The notes under the pieces: generated by a model
The model's database searches: none
The model's input: the letters and a program-made list of their open reading frames with translations, nothing else
What the model was told of the DNA's origin: nothing
Program-made: the position numbers and the translations under genes
Source of the DNA: Reticulitermes speratus
Lineage: Eukaryota > Arthropoda > Insecta > Blattodea > Rhinotermitidae
NCBI GenBank assembly: GCA_021186555.1
Contig: JAJKFL010000008.1
Span: forward strand, 11,153,936 to 11,217,935
Length of the DNA: 64,000 nt
Reading direction: 5' to 3'
Shown: in pieces, positions 21,341-31,698 of the stretch
Position numbering within the stretch: position 1 is the stretch's first letter
How the letters are laid out: every line of letters begins with the position of its first letter

Positions 21341-22557
21341 CATTTCAAAAACATAGCACTGTACTGGAACAATCATCCTGCTTCAACCAGACAGCCGAAG
21401 ATCAAGTATGCAAGGAGGGAAGAAAGAAGGAAGGAAGGAAGAAAAAGATTGTTAAAACAGGAAGAGAAATGACAAAGCAAGCAGGCAAAACAGGAAGACG
21501 GAAATGAGAAAAAACATAAATAAAAGAGCAAGAAATCTACAGAAAACAAGAGAGAAAAAATGAGAATAAAGGAAAAGACAAAGAAAGTATTAACCAAAGA
21601 AAATTAAGGACAGGAATAAAGGCAAAATACACATGATACGAGTAGGAGGGACATAAAACGTGAACCCCACAGGTACAAGCTACAGCAGCTCTTTCATTCT
21701 CCCCAAACATCTCCAACGTACCGAACTTGACTGTCAAATTTTGGACACATATGGTAGAACAAAACCACACGCAATACCGAGAAATAGCCCACCCGTTCTT
21801 TCGTCATCTTGTCTCCCCTTGAGGTTCAACAAGACGAATAGCACAAAAACCTCAAGCGAGTACAGACACGGTAACAAACAAGTTACCACATCACTACAAA
21901 CGCTGTCAGGCAACAGGTAATCTCAATTGTCATCATTCTTCTCAGAAAGGCCAGAAGAAGAAACAGAGTAACAACGAATGACAAGACGCGCAAGAGATAC
22001 GATTACGTCGAGGTGTTGTCTGTGCGCATCAAATCCCATGGTTCGGTTCGGTGGGTACAATAGCTTGTCTACAGCTCCTATACTGGAGACGCAGCATGTA
22101 CAGACAGGAGCCCAACCAGATATTATATCTGAAAACTTTACAAGCAAACAACGTTAACAGAAATACAGGTACTGATATAATCAAAATGACACTGCCCTGT
22201 TCTGCATCACACGCCAAAACACAAGGTCTGCTTGAATCCGCCAACATCCCCCCCCCCCCCCCCAATCTAAATATCGAATTCATGTCGTTTTGTTCGTATC
22301 GATCTCATCATCTTCTTCCTATTCTTATTCTTATTTTATTCATTATCTTCTTTCTTTCGAATTCACACTCGGAATCTTAACTACTTCCCTACGTTTAACG
22401 TCGGCTCTCTAATCAAAATTTGTCCTTCTAGATGGGCATCAGCTGCCAGTTTTATCTGTACAAACGTCCATATATTTACAGAACAAACCGTCACACTTAA
22501 TCAGAATTTTACTAAAGTATCTGTACTTTCGGGGGAGGGGGGATTGGGACAAGTGGT
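21341..22557. other. No gene; strand-asymmetric purine-rich tract 21410-21620
   Basis: About 210 bp are almost all purine on the plus strand (GGAAGGAAGGAAG-type). A 16-nt poly-C tract lies at about 22248. Frames of 74-109 codons are compositional. Confidence 0.55.
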
Positions 22558-22716
22558 GGGCGGGCTCTTGTGAACACGGTAATGAACCTTCGGGTTCCAT
22601 AAAACGCGCGAAATTTCTTGAGCAGCTGTGCAACTATTAGCTTCTTAAGAAGGACCTGTTCCATGAATTACTTAGTTCAGTTTCGTTTAGTTAGTTTAGT
22701 TTAGTTTAGTTTAGCC
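22558..22716 (+). pseudogene. LINE ORF2 3' end (family L1) with (TTTAG)n tail
   Basis: The plus strand reads RALVNTVMNLRVP then a stop, followed by GCTTCTTAAGAAGGACCTG and a TTTAGTTTAGTTTAG tail (22679-22716). The same order (VNTVMN-like end, CTTCTCAAGAAGGACTC, pentamer/tetramer tail) occurs at 44.6 and 48.9 kb on the minus strand. Heavily 5'-truncated. Confidence 0.75.
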
Positions 22717-22719
22717 GAG

Positions 22720-22762
22720 GAAAAATGCGTGGGGCTATACCTCCACTCCGGCATATTCCCCA
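22720..22762 (+). repeat. SINE family B 3'-end fragment
   Basis: GAAAAATGCGTGGGGCTATA, CCTCCACTCCGGCATAT: only the tail of a family-B SINE. Confidence 0.6.
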
Positions 22763-22911
22763 TGGCGTGAGTTTAATTAATCAGAGGAACAGCATTATTA
22801 TTGCTATCTATTTTTTATTATTATTATTATATGAAGTCACAGCGGTTTAGCTGGTTTTCAAAGAGTACGGGTCACTTCTTATTCATTATTCCGCTAAAAA
22901 CTGCCTAACTA
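22763..22911. other. No gene; (ATT)n near 22805
   Basis: A short ATT microsatellite; nothing else. Confidence 0.5.
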
Positions 22912-22921
22912 TACAGCATGT

Positions 22922-23180
22922 TTTATTCTGTAATCACCGTGCATCTTTTCACAGTCACTATTTACATACACCAACTGGATGCAACTTTATTTAAAAAAAA
23001 CTGTATAGTTTTTTAAAACATATTTACAAATTTTTTAAAATCCGACATAAACCCCTGAAGATGGCTCTTATAAGAGCCGAAACATATGTCGGGTTTTAAA
23101 AAGTTTTTAAATATGTTTTAAAAAACTATACAGTTTTTAAAATAAAGTTGCATCCAGTTGGTGTATGTAAATAGTGACTG
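22922..23180 (+). mobile_element. PLE-like palindromic insertion with hammerhead, copy 23 kb
   Basis: A 259-bp insertion bounded by an exact 10-bp direct repeat TACAGCATGT (22912-22921 and 23181-23190). 22951-23181 is one near-perfect palindrome (ACAGTCACTATTTACATACA versus TGTATGTAAATAGTGACTGT). The centre carries a hammerhead motif. Outside the left arm, on the minus strand, ATGCACGGTGATTACAGAAT encodes MHGDYRI, the PLE ORF start seen better at 31.6 kb. Confidence 0.85.
23049..23096 (+). ncRNA. Hammerhead ribozyme motif, best copy
   Basis: Stem I AAACCC (23049-23054) pairs with GGGTTT (23091-23096). Then CTGAAGA (23055-23061), one T, helix II GGCTCT/AGAGCC with loop TATA, GAA (23079-23081), stem III AC/GT with loop ATAT, and C at 23090 making a GUC cleavage triplet. 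All core positions of the CUGANGA...GAAA hammerhead are present. One extra U before helix II and the 2-bp stem III are features I associate with PLE hammerheads. Confidence 0.82.
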
Positions 23181-23190
23181 TACAGCATGT

Positions 23191-24874
23191 ATTAAGTATT
23201 ACAGCTTTCTGCATGAGAATGTATTGAATCAGGGCGACGATTGAGCAGTTTCAAACTGTCGTGTAACGTTTTGGGATAATACCTGTTGTGGATAATACAA
23301 ATGGTATTATTGTTATTGTTGTTGTTGTTGTTGTTGTGTCACTGAAAACTGAACATGAGACAATAACAGCAACTAGCGGTAATGGACTCCAGATTCACAC
23401 TCTGGTTTGGACAAATGCTCACGGTCATATTTCAACAAACTTGTATGTCCTGTGTTCACTAGTCAAAGAGGATTCAAAATTCAAGTCCGTCTTTGAACTA
23501 TGGATCCTCTCATGTCACCAAAGCCACTACACAAACACCACAAAACAAACTGCATTTCATTGCTTCATTCATGAAACCCTCGTAATTAGATCGGTGACCC
23601 TTTGTCAAATTTATATGCTACTAAGAGAACTCGCAGAGCGATAAAAAATGCATAGTTTCAGTATATCTATATATTTCAACAAACAGAAATATTGTATATA
23701 ACGACGCCGCCACCAACCGTTTATATGACAGCGAAACTTTGACCACGAAAAAAATAAAATCTAGCTAAAATCAAGCAATGGAAATTAAATTCTTAAGGGG
23801 GTGTCACAGCACGTACTGAATTAGATATCATTAGAAGTGAAAATATAAGGACATAAGTATCTATTAAACAAAAAAAGGTAACTACAGAGGAAAACGGTTA
23901 CATCATCTAGACAGAATGGACTCCCAAAAGCTCGCATTTTATAAAAGACAAAGGGACAGGGTGTCATCCCAAGCGTTTTTCATTCCTTCATGCGGTTCTG
24001 CGTGGAGAAAAAGTGTAGTTGAAAGAGGAATTAGAATAACTGGAATAAAAGCAAGAAATAAAAAAATTATACCACGACAACGGAAAGCATTTCCATGGAC
24101 TGACCCCCTCCACATCTTCCTCAAACAGTTATGTCCCCCCCTACCACGCATATTTCTCTGCATTCCCCTCCCGTCGTCTCGTTATTCTGTCCACATAAAT
24201 ACTGCCTTGTCTTGAGCTATACGGCGATGGAGGGGGAATACAACAACACGTACAAGCCAATCCTCGAGGTCCGCCATCCCCACCATCCACGGCACTTCTT
24301 TCCGTGGCCTCAGTATACAAACAGTTAGACAAGTTATACGTGTAGGCCTACTCTGCCCAGCGACCCTTACATGCGCGCTGGCCTAAAGGTAGGGCGGGAA
24401 TTGTGTGGGCATGATGGCATGCTCGATATCACGGACAGAGTCATTAGAGGAGATGGCTGTTCTGCTAGCCTCCTTACTCAGGCATGATTTATACTGTGCT
24501 TTGTAGACAAGAAACCGAGAAACGAAACGCACAGCATTTTATTTCGACAGACACGTAATCACCATCAAACCAAGATATCCTTATATACAAAGGTTACATA
24601 GCAATAACAGGTTTTAACACAAACACATGTATCGAAATCGATCTTGTCTAATCCCTCAGGATAAGGATGTCAACGTAAAAACTAAGGATGATTTTTAGCT
24701 GTTACTTCACGTATAAGCATTAAATATGTAGACGTCCCGTGGGCCACGGAACACAGGTGGCTCGCTCAATTACCAATACGGTTCGCGGCGTAATTTTACG
24801 AACGACAGACTGCAAATATTAATATCTGAAAGCATTAAAGCGAGAACGCTGTGTTCAAGAATGTTTGAACGTAA
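23191..24874. other. No supported gene; (TTG)n at 23310
   Basis: A 118-codon plus frame (23288-23644) begins inside the TTG microsatellite and has no domain. Frames at 23916-24332 are mutually overlapping and unrecognised. Otherwise A/T-rich spacer. Confidence 0.5.
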
Positions 24875-25385
24875 AGCCGCGTCCGCATTAGTAAATATTT
24901 TTGTTGTGTGTTGAATGTGAAAATTCAGCTCACAAACTTTTGCCGCAAGGTAAATGTTCTTGCTACATAAAAATTTACGTTGTGCGCTGTGCGTCTGTGT
25001 TAAACACGTGCGTTTGTTTACTAGTGGTTGACTAACACAGAGAAGTGGATTTCACTTTCATTAACAATGTACCAGACACGATCAAATAAAATATTATTGA
25101 TATTAATTTCATGAAACTCAAGTGTGGCAACATAACCGTTCATCAAAAGCACTGCACATTCACAGATACGTCCACACTATCACTATATTTCGGCGCAAAT
25201 CTCTTTGATGTTTTTAAAAAAAAAAACCGATAACGAATGGATCGTGTGCGTTGAATGTCACGAAAATTTTTATGTGCGTTCATATGCGACACACACGTCC
25301 ACACTGAGATAAATTTGGTAACGCACGCACAAATGTGTGTCAAATAAAACACACAGCAAAAATATTTATTAATGTGGACGCGGCT
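24875..25385. mobile_element. 511-bp Harbinger-type MITE
   Basis: About 40-bp terminal inverted repeats start AGCCGCGTCCGCATTAGTAA (left) and, inverted, AGCCGCGTCCACATTAATAA (right). Both ends are flanked by TAA, matching the 3-bp TWA target duplication of PIF/Harbinger elements. The interior is non-coding, with further internal inverted similarity (GTGCGTTGAATGTCACG, CACACGTCCACACT). Confidence 0.8.
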
Positions 25386-25424
25386 TAAGACGCACAAAGT
25401 GCTGTGCAATCAGAAGCTTCATGA

Positions 25425-25690
25425 TGTCTACTAATGTAGGATGAGATGGGCGGGACATGTGGCACGTGTGGGAGCAAACACATAGATTTCGTGGGAAAAC
25501 CTGAAGAAATCAGACTGCTTTGGATATCTAAACGTAGATGGGAGAATAATATTAAACTGGATCCTGAAAAAAATAAGTTGGGAAGGGCTGGAGTGAATTC
25601 ATCTGGCTCAAGATAAGGACCAGTGGCGTGTTCTTGTGAACATGGTAATGAACATTTTGGTTCCGTAATATCCAGGTAATTAATTTCATG
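25425..25690 (+). pseudogene. LINE ORF2 3' end (family L1), decayed
   Basis: The plus strand reads RMRWAGHVARVGANT, then SWENLKKSDCFGYLN, NVDGRIILNWILKKISWEGL, and HLAQDKDQWRVLVNMVMN, with stops and frameshifts between. It aligns end to end with the 48.9 kb copy. 5'-truncated; no reverse-transcriptase domain remains. Confidence 0.75.
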
Positions 25691-25829
25691 ACAAGCTGAG
25701 GAACCATTACATCCTCAACGTGCATTCTGCTCCACAATTTATTTTTCGAGTCCTTTCACCCTCTAAAAGCCCAGTGGTTACTCCATGTACCGCCAGGTTT
25801 AACATTAAAAAATTTCACATTTTGGCCAC

Positions 25830-27424
25830 AAACTTTTGTGTTTTGTATGCTTCTCAGAACAAACAACGATTATTTCACTGTACAACATTAACTGACTGGT
25901 TTGTATAACTGAGATGGAGTGTGTTTACTGCGCGGTACGGACTGTATTTATGTGTTTTGTGTGGATCTCAGAACAAACAGCGATTATTTCACTGTACAAC
26001 ATTAACTGACTGGTTTGTATAACTGAGACGGAGTGTGTTTACTGCGCGGTACGGACTGTATTTATGTGTTTTGTGTGGATCTCAGAACAAACAGCGATTA
26101 TTTCACTGTACAACATTAACTGACTGGTTTGTATAACTGAGACGGAGTGTGTTTACTGCGCGGTACGGACTGTATTTATGTGTTTTGTGTGGATCTCAGA
26201 ACAAACATCGATTATTTCACTGTACAGCATTAACTGATTGGTTTGTATAACTGAGACGGAGTGTGTTTACTGCGCGGTACGGACTGTATTTATGTGTTTT
26301 GTGTGGATCTCAGAACAAACAGCGATTATTTCACTGTACAACATTAACTGATCGGTTTGTATAACTGAGACGGAGTGTGTTTACTGCGCGGTACGGACTG
26401 TATTTATGTGTTTTGTGTGGATCTCAGAACAAACAGCGATTATTTCACTGTACAACATTAACTGATTGGTTTGTATAACTGAGACGGAGTGTGTTTACTG
26501 CGCGGTACGGACTGTATTTATGTGTTTTGTGTGGATCTCAGAACAAACAGCGATTATTTCACTGTACAACATTAACTGACTGGTTTGTATAACTGAGACG
26601 GAGTGTGTTTACTGCGCGGTACGGACTGTATTTATGTGTTTTGTGTGGATCTCAGAACAAACAGCGATTATTTCACTGTACAACATTAACTGACTGGTTT
26701 GTATAACTGAGACGGAGTGTGTTTACTGCGCGGTACGGACTGTATTTATGTGTTTTGTGTGGATCTCAGAACAAACATCGATTATTTCACTGTACAGCAT
26801 TAACTGATTGGTTTGTATAACTGAGACGGAGTGTGTTTACTGCGCGGTACGGACTGTATTTATGTGTTTTGTGTGGATCTCAGAACAAACAGCGATTATT
26901 TCACTGTACAACATTAACTGATCGGTTTGTATAACTGAGACGGAGTGTGTTTACTGCGCGGTACGGACTGTATTTATGTGTTTTGTGTGGATCTCAGAAC
27001 AAACAGCGATTATTTCACTGTACAACATTAACTGATTGGTTTGTATAACTGAGACGGAGGTGTGTTTACTGCGCGGTACGGACTGTATTTATGTGTTTTG
27101 TGTGGATCTCAGAACAAACAGCGATTATTTCACTGTACAACATTAACTGACTGGTTTGTATAACTGAGACGGAGTGTGTTTACTGCGCGGTACGGACTGT
27201 ATTTATGTGTTTTGTGTGGATCTCAGAACAAACAGCGATTATTTCACTCCACAACATTAACTGACTGGTTTGTATAACTGAGACGGGTGTGTTTTACTGC
27301 GCGGTACGGACTGTATTTATGTGTGTTGTGTGGATCTCAGAACAAACAGCGATTATTTCACTCTACAACATTAACTGACTGGTTTGTATAACTGAGACGG
27401 GGTGTGTTTACTGCGCGGTACGAG
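25830..27424. repeat. 114-bp satellite array with a 570-bp higher-order unit
   Basis: About 14 monomers of 114 bp (TGTGTTTTGTGTGGATCTCA, GAACAAACAGCGATTATTTC, TGAGACGGAGTGTGTTTACT, GCGCGGTACGGACTGTATTT). Five variant monomers (two GACTGG, then CATCG/AGCAT/GATTGG, then GATCGG, then GATTGG) repeat in the same order from about 25951 and again from about 26521, giving a 5 x 114 = 570 bp higher-order period. Outer monomers are more diverged. No frames of note. Confidence 0.95.
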
Positions 27425-27954
27425 CTGAATCTTTAAATATAATTCAGGTTCAACTCAGTTTTTAAAGACCTTAGAAGGACTGACGCTAACTGCACTGTTC
27501 TTTCCTCCCTAACTCTTGGACGACCTCTCTCGCCCTACTATTGGATTACAGAAATAATTTTCACGACAGCAAACACCCATCGGTCTTCCTTCCTACATAT
27601 TCCTCTGAATGTTTTGAATTCTTCCATCGTGCGTTTATGTTTTAATTATAATTCTGTCTCCTCATGTCTAATTCTGCACCGTACAGTACATAACAATATC
27701 ACATATACTGTTAAATAAAAATTACCACCAGGAACAGCAGACATAAACGGACAGAGTTAGAGGCCATGTTACAATCTGAAAAGATTTATTTAAATACTTC
27801 AACCCACGTGTAATGTATTACATTATGTGAACCAATTTACAAGTTGTGACGACGGCTGTAAAGTTCAGCGTTATGTATTTGTTGAAAGAATTCGAACCTC
27901 GTGGACTCAGAACGTGATCTAAATAGCTGATTGTATTATCTTCACATATCCGTA
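27425..27954. other. No gene; first 45 bp are the satellite-family flank
   Basis: 27420-27468 (CTTTAAATATAATTCAGGTT) equals the flank of the single-copy relative at 19.57 kb. Beyond that nothing is recognised. Confidence 0.55.
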
Positions 27955-28460
27955 AGCCCCTTTGTTGGTATCTTTACCTTGCCGTGGTAGAGGGGCTTGT
28001 GAGTTCCAGTGACCCTGAGAGCTAAGCCGGCGGTAGCATTGCTACCAGTAGGGTCTCCCAAGCCGGACAGATCAAAAGGGTAGGAACCAGACGAAGAGAG
28101 ATGCCTAGGAGATGGGAAACCGAATAAAAACTCCCCTGATGCCGGAAGCAGCGACATCAGTAGCGACATGAAGCACAGAGCAAATGATGCTCGAGATGGT
28201 TCATGATCGTGTAGCAACAGGCGTGACCAGAGTGGTCTGAACGGCTGCCGTACTGCGATGTGGAAAGCAAATGGAAAAACTACCACATTATTACTTTTCC
28301 TGGATAGTCTCTTCCAGAAACAGAGACAAATGCCAAATGCGAGATCCGTAAGTATCCCTAAGTAAAGTAGGTCACATCCCACGCTTTTATCTGTGAAGCC
28401 GAATCGTTTGTCACCTTCTGCTGTTGTACCGGTGGTCACACGACACTACATCGTGTGACG
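27955..28460 (+). repeat. LINE 5' leader / start region (RTE-like)
   Basis: ATCTTTACCTTGCCGTGGTA, GAGCTAAGCCGGCGGTAGCA, TTGCTACCAGTAGGGTCTCC, CAAGCCGGACAGATCAAAAG and ATGAAGCACAGAGCAAATGA form a GC-rich leader I associate with RTE-type LINE 5' ends in insects. The antisense 165-codon frame at 27942-28439 (starting MTTGTTAEGDKRF) spans it and is a shadow. No endonuclease start follows. Confidence 0.5.
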
Positions 28461-28667
28461 TGACGGTAAACACTTCAAGATGTTCGGAACCTGCAGACGA
28501 TAAACGTGTTCTGATAATGCGAAACGTGGCACTGCCTACAGCGGAAAACTGCCTTGAAGCATGACACTGCCATGTACGGACATGTGCGGTAAACAAAGGA
28601 TGTTTCACGTGACCCAGGTCAACAGGTTTATGGTAACACGAAACGAAATTACGGTGTTGTCCCTGTG

Positions 28668-28870
28668 CACGCCTTTAAAGCATATGGGAAGTAAAGGTAT
28701 AGCTCCATCTGTTTTTAACCTTGGCACTAGATGGAAGTGTGGTCATCAATTTCCGGCAGATTCACCCCCCAGGGAAAGAACTTCCGGTACTAATAAATAG
28801 GACGTTGGGCGGGCCCCGAAGCCGGTCTGGGCGTTTTGGAGAAGAGGAAAATGTCTTGCCCACTGCTGGA
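28668..28870 (-). repeat. tRNA-derived SINE, family B
   Basis: Tail words GCATATGGGAAGTAAAGG and TATAGCTCCATCTGTTTTTA on the left, body CCCGAAGCCGGTCTGGGCGT on the right. The tRNA-like head is missing beyond GGCAAGACATTTTCC. Confidence 0.7.
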
Positions 28871-28969
28871 AAACGAATCACATATAAAAACCATTAAGAC
28901 GTGAAGATTTCACTGCGATTGAGTGGAAAGAGCTTCTCCGGAAACAATTACAGTTCTTGGACTTCTTAA

Positions 28970-29015
28970 CCCTTGAAGATGGGACCGACAGGTTGTCCCG
29001 AAACGTCGGTAAAGG
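28970..29015 (+). ncRNA. Hammerhead-like motif, second family (degenerate)
   Basis: TTGAAGA, T, helix II GGGAC/GTCCC around CGACAGGTT, then GAAAC directly followed by GTC and GG. The first core base is U instead of C, and stem III has no loop, so a monomer could not fold normally; a dimer might. The inverted partner is on the minus strand at 29920-29958. Confidence 0.35.
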
Positions 29016-29059
29016 ATTACCACTTGACGCTGCGCAACATCCCAGAAGAGCGCAGATCT

Positions 29060-29553
29060 AAATTATAGTTTGGTGTGGATATATATCTACACTCCCCCAC
29101 GTCTTGATGAGGTGATGGTTAATTAATCACGGAACGACTTTACTTTGTCACATTTTCAAAACGCCATCAATCCACGTGACATAAAATATCCAATGTTAAA
29201 TTTCAAGTAAATGTTTTTCCTACATGTACAAGTTCAATTGAAACCCGATGTCCCCCAACGCACAATCACGTTTCACATCTCTTCCGAAGAATCTAGTACA
29301 GCTGCAAGCTTTCAGTTCACGGCACCCATGCACCAAGTCCGTCAGTAACTGTAAAGAATAGCATCCTTGTTTTTCGTCAGTTTTCGAGTCGTCTGTGTGG
29401 CCTCCTGCTGCATGCACGCATGTCTCTTGTTGACGAAAGATCACTGAGGGGCACATGAATAGTACAGTATTGAGGTTAATAGCTCCGAGCATCACCCATA
29501 TAAGGAACAGTATGAACTACTTACAGCACAAAGCGCATGCGTTCTATACATAC
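29060..29553. other. No supported feature
   Basis: A 91-codon minus frame (29220-29495) is unrecognised. Confidence 0.5.
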
Positions 29554-29865
29554 CAGTGTTTCTCAACCGTGGTTCCGCGACCTGTGCCTAAGGGGTCCGC
29601 GAGCTGAGTAAATTCTACTCAGTAGAACACAAAGTCGTTTCTTTTAAGTATCCCATAATCTTCCTTTTATTTTATACCACTGTTACGAAACTTACCATGA
29701 TTGTAATACATTTTTACAATGACTTAATAAAGGTGTTCAACAGTTTGTGTATGTACCTTTTGTAGACATTCTAACTATAGACAGACATACCTGGCACAAG
29801 GACGTCCGCACAATTTGTCAGAATTCGTAACGGATCCGTGATAACAGAAATGCTGAGGAACACTG
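29554..29865. mobile_element. hAT-type MITE, copy 1
   Basis: Left CAGTGTTTCTCAACCGTGGT and right ATGCTGAGGAACACTG are the typical hAT inverted ends (CAGTGTTTCTCAA). The interior (GACCTGTGCCTAAGGGGTCC) includes the 'ghost' word that follows this terminus in many animal hAT MITEs. 312 bp, non-coding. Confidence 0.75.
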
Positions 29866-30084
29866 CTTTAAGAGATCTTCGTTCTTCTGGGATGTTACGC
29901 AGAGTTGATTGGCAGTTACCGAAGTTTCGGGACAATCTTTCGGTCCCATCTTCAAGGGTCAAGCAGTCCAAAAAAGAACTTCTTGAAATGCTAACATTGC
30001 CGAAGCCATAAATTTACGGAATTTGTTTATATAATCTTAATGTTGATTACAGTGTTCATAACAACCAGCTCTAAGACCACCCTT

Positions 30085-30250
30085 TAAGGCAGTTAAATTC
30101 ACTCCATGTCCTCATATCCTTTTTCTTTACGACTCGTTTCAAATCTTGCCCTCCCATCCTTCTTTGACGTCTCCCGAGTAGCGTCCTCCTTTCAGACTAT
30201 CCTACCTACATTTCGTATGTATTTGTCATACCATTTCATGCCACATGCAT
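30085..30250 (-). repeat. Possible LINE 3'-end remnant (different family)
   Basis: The minus strand reads GRRQRRMGGQDLKRVVKKKD and MRTW, a basic C-terminal pattern (GR-RKRW...) typical after LINE reverse transcriptases. Too short to classify. Confidence 0.3.
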
Positions 30251-31582
30251 GACCCATCATATCCTCGATTTTATCTCCTATTCTTCTTCTCCTCCTTTAG
30301 TTCGGAGGCCTCCTGCTCAGCCTCTTCCTCTTCTGCTTTCTCTAACCGTCCTTACTCATCTTCGTCCTTCTTCCACCTCCTTTTGCTTTTTCCTCGCTCT
30401 GTTCCCTACCTTAGTCGTATTACTCTCAGACAGTCTCCTGTTCCTCTCCTTACGTTTCTTCCCCCCCCCCCCCATTGCTTTTCTCCGTATTTTAATAATT
30501 TCGCCCTCAGTCTGTTCTGCAGTCTCTCCATGTACATTCCAATTGTTCTCCGCTGCGTTTATACAGTTCACATAAATAGGACATGTCATATGGACCAATC
30601 AAAACACACGCCTTTGGGCAGTTTTAATATACGTTTTTAACGAGTCCCTTCCGGTACGGCTCGGTAAGCAAACTGTATGCAAATCAAGACTATAATGAAC
30701 TTTCAAATGCACCTCAAGCAAGCTGCAGCTCTATCTCTTGATTTAAAACATACCGGAGTACTTCCAAATGAAGGAAAACCCCCACTAGCTCGTAACATGA
30801 TCACAGAACATATTATTATATTATTATTATTATTATTATTTTTATAAACATGGATCACTACTGTCTTCTTATCAAATCCTACTCGAATTTAAAAGACATC
30901 ATACAAATATGACATCAGCTATCAACGGTTACTTTCAGTGGTAGATGTCTGCAGTCGTGATCATTCTTTGAAAATCCACCAACATCTACATGTTACGAAC
31001 AACTTACGTCGTAATGACACTGACTCCTGAGGATGTTCGTTTCGAGAGCACTACATCGGGAACCCAATACCCGGAGACGCTACTTCATATCCCAGAAGAA
31101 TATAATCCTCAGTTACACCGCTGCGAAAAAAAAATCTGAGAACTCGCAAATCGGCCTCTTCTCTCCCACGACGTCTGGAACATCCAGGGGCTTAACAAAC
31201 CCACTCGTCTGCTCGTTTGTGATGAGTGAAAAATCAAGGTCAACGAGTGGCAAATCTTTACATGTATTTCTCCTCTTCTCGCCCGTTTTTTTCGTTTATT
31301 TTTTGTACAGATGTACATCGTATATTTTAACAGTCAACGGTGTCAAGTGCACATAAATATTTTATTGGGTTTACACAGAACAGTATTTTGTATGTTCTGT
31401 AGCATATGGCATGTGAAGGTAAGTGTGACGTTGCGTAGTAATTATGGCGACGTGGCAGGTGCAGACTGTACTGCGGATAAACGGCTGGCGAGTAGAAATT
31501 TTCTATCTGACTAGTAAACTCAACCAACACTTGTTCATCCCTGGAAATTAGCAACAAAATGTCACTCTCCACATCTTTCAAC
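30251..31582. other. No supported gene; pyrimidine-rich 30.25-30.49 kb, (ATT)n at 30.82 kb
   Basis: Frames of 108-131 codons at 30245-30640 are Ser/Pro/Leu-rich products of a C/T-rich strand that includes a 14-nt poly-C run. 31055-31105 holds a weak copy of the CATCCCAGAAGA hairpin word. A 107-codon frame at 31033-31356 is unrecognised. Confidence 0.5.
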
Positions 31583-31595
31583 TTTTAAACCAACA

Positions 31596-31698
31596 TTGCT
31601 GCATTGGTCTTATGTATTTTCTCCTTAATACGTTGGAATTTGTGGATTGTCTTTGCTTGTTGAGCGTCGCTAAACTTCACTCTATATTCACCGTGCAT
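31596..31698 (-). pseudogene. N-terminus of a Penelope-like ORF (truncated)
   Basis: From the ATG at 31698 the minus strand encodes MHGEYRVKFSDAQQAK, then TIHKFQRIKEKIHKTNAA before the element ends at the target duplication. I recognise this as the N-terminal style of arthropod PLE ORFs, which continue with an AIWFNKLC-like motif. Only about 34 codons remain; reverse transcriptase and GIY-YIG endonuclease are absent. The MKDVESDILLL frame downstream belongs to flanking DNA. Confidence 0.65.

Larger units (their letters stand above)
28945..29965. mobile_element. Inverted pair of second PLE-like units bracketing 0.8 kb
   Basis: The left unit (28945-29050: ACCCTTGAAGATGGGACC, TTGTCCCGAAACGTCGG, AACATCCCAGAAGA) and the right unit (29872-29965: TCTTCTGGGATGTTACGC, TTTCGGGACAATCTTTCGG, TCCCATCTTCAAGGGT) are reverse complements with about 15% divergence. 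Between them lie unknown DNA and a hAT MITE. The motif YUGAAGA-U-helix II-GAAACGUC is hammerhead-like without a stem III loop. Confidence 0.6.

Noticed and set aside
25830-27424. CRISPR-like or coding repeat
   Set aside because: Units are contiguous, no spacers, no conserved frame.
27942-28439. 165-codon minus-strand open frame
   Set aside because: Antisense to a LINE-leader-like sequence; no recognisable domain.
29554-29865. 8-bp target duplication for the hAT MITE
   Set aside because: Flanks do not match over 8 bp; either lost or the ends are shifted by neighbouring insertions.
30245-30640. 131-codon Ser-rich secreted-type protein
   Set aside because: Arises from a pyrimidine-rich strand; the overlapping frame is equally open, showing a composition effect.
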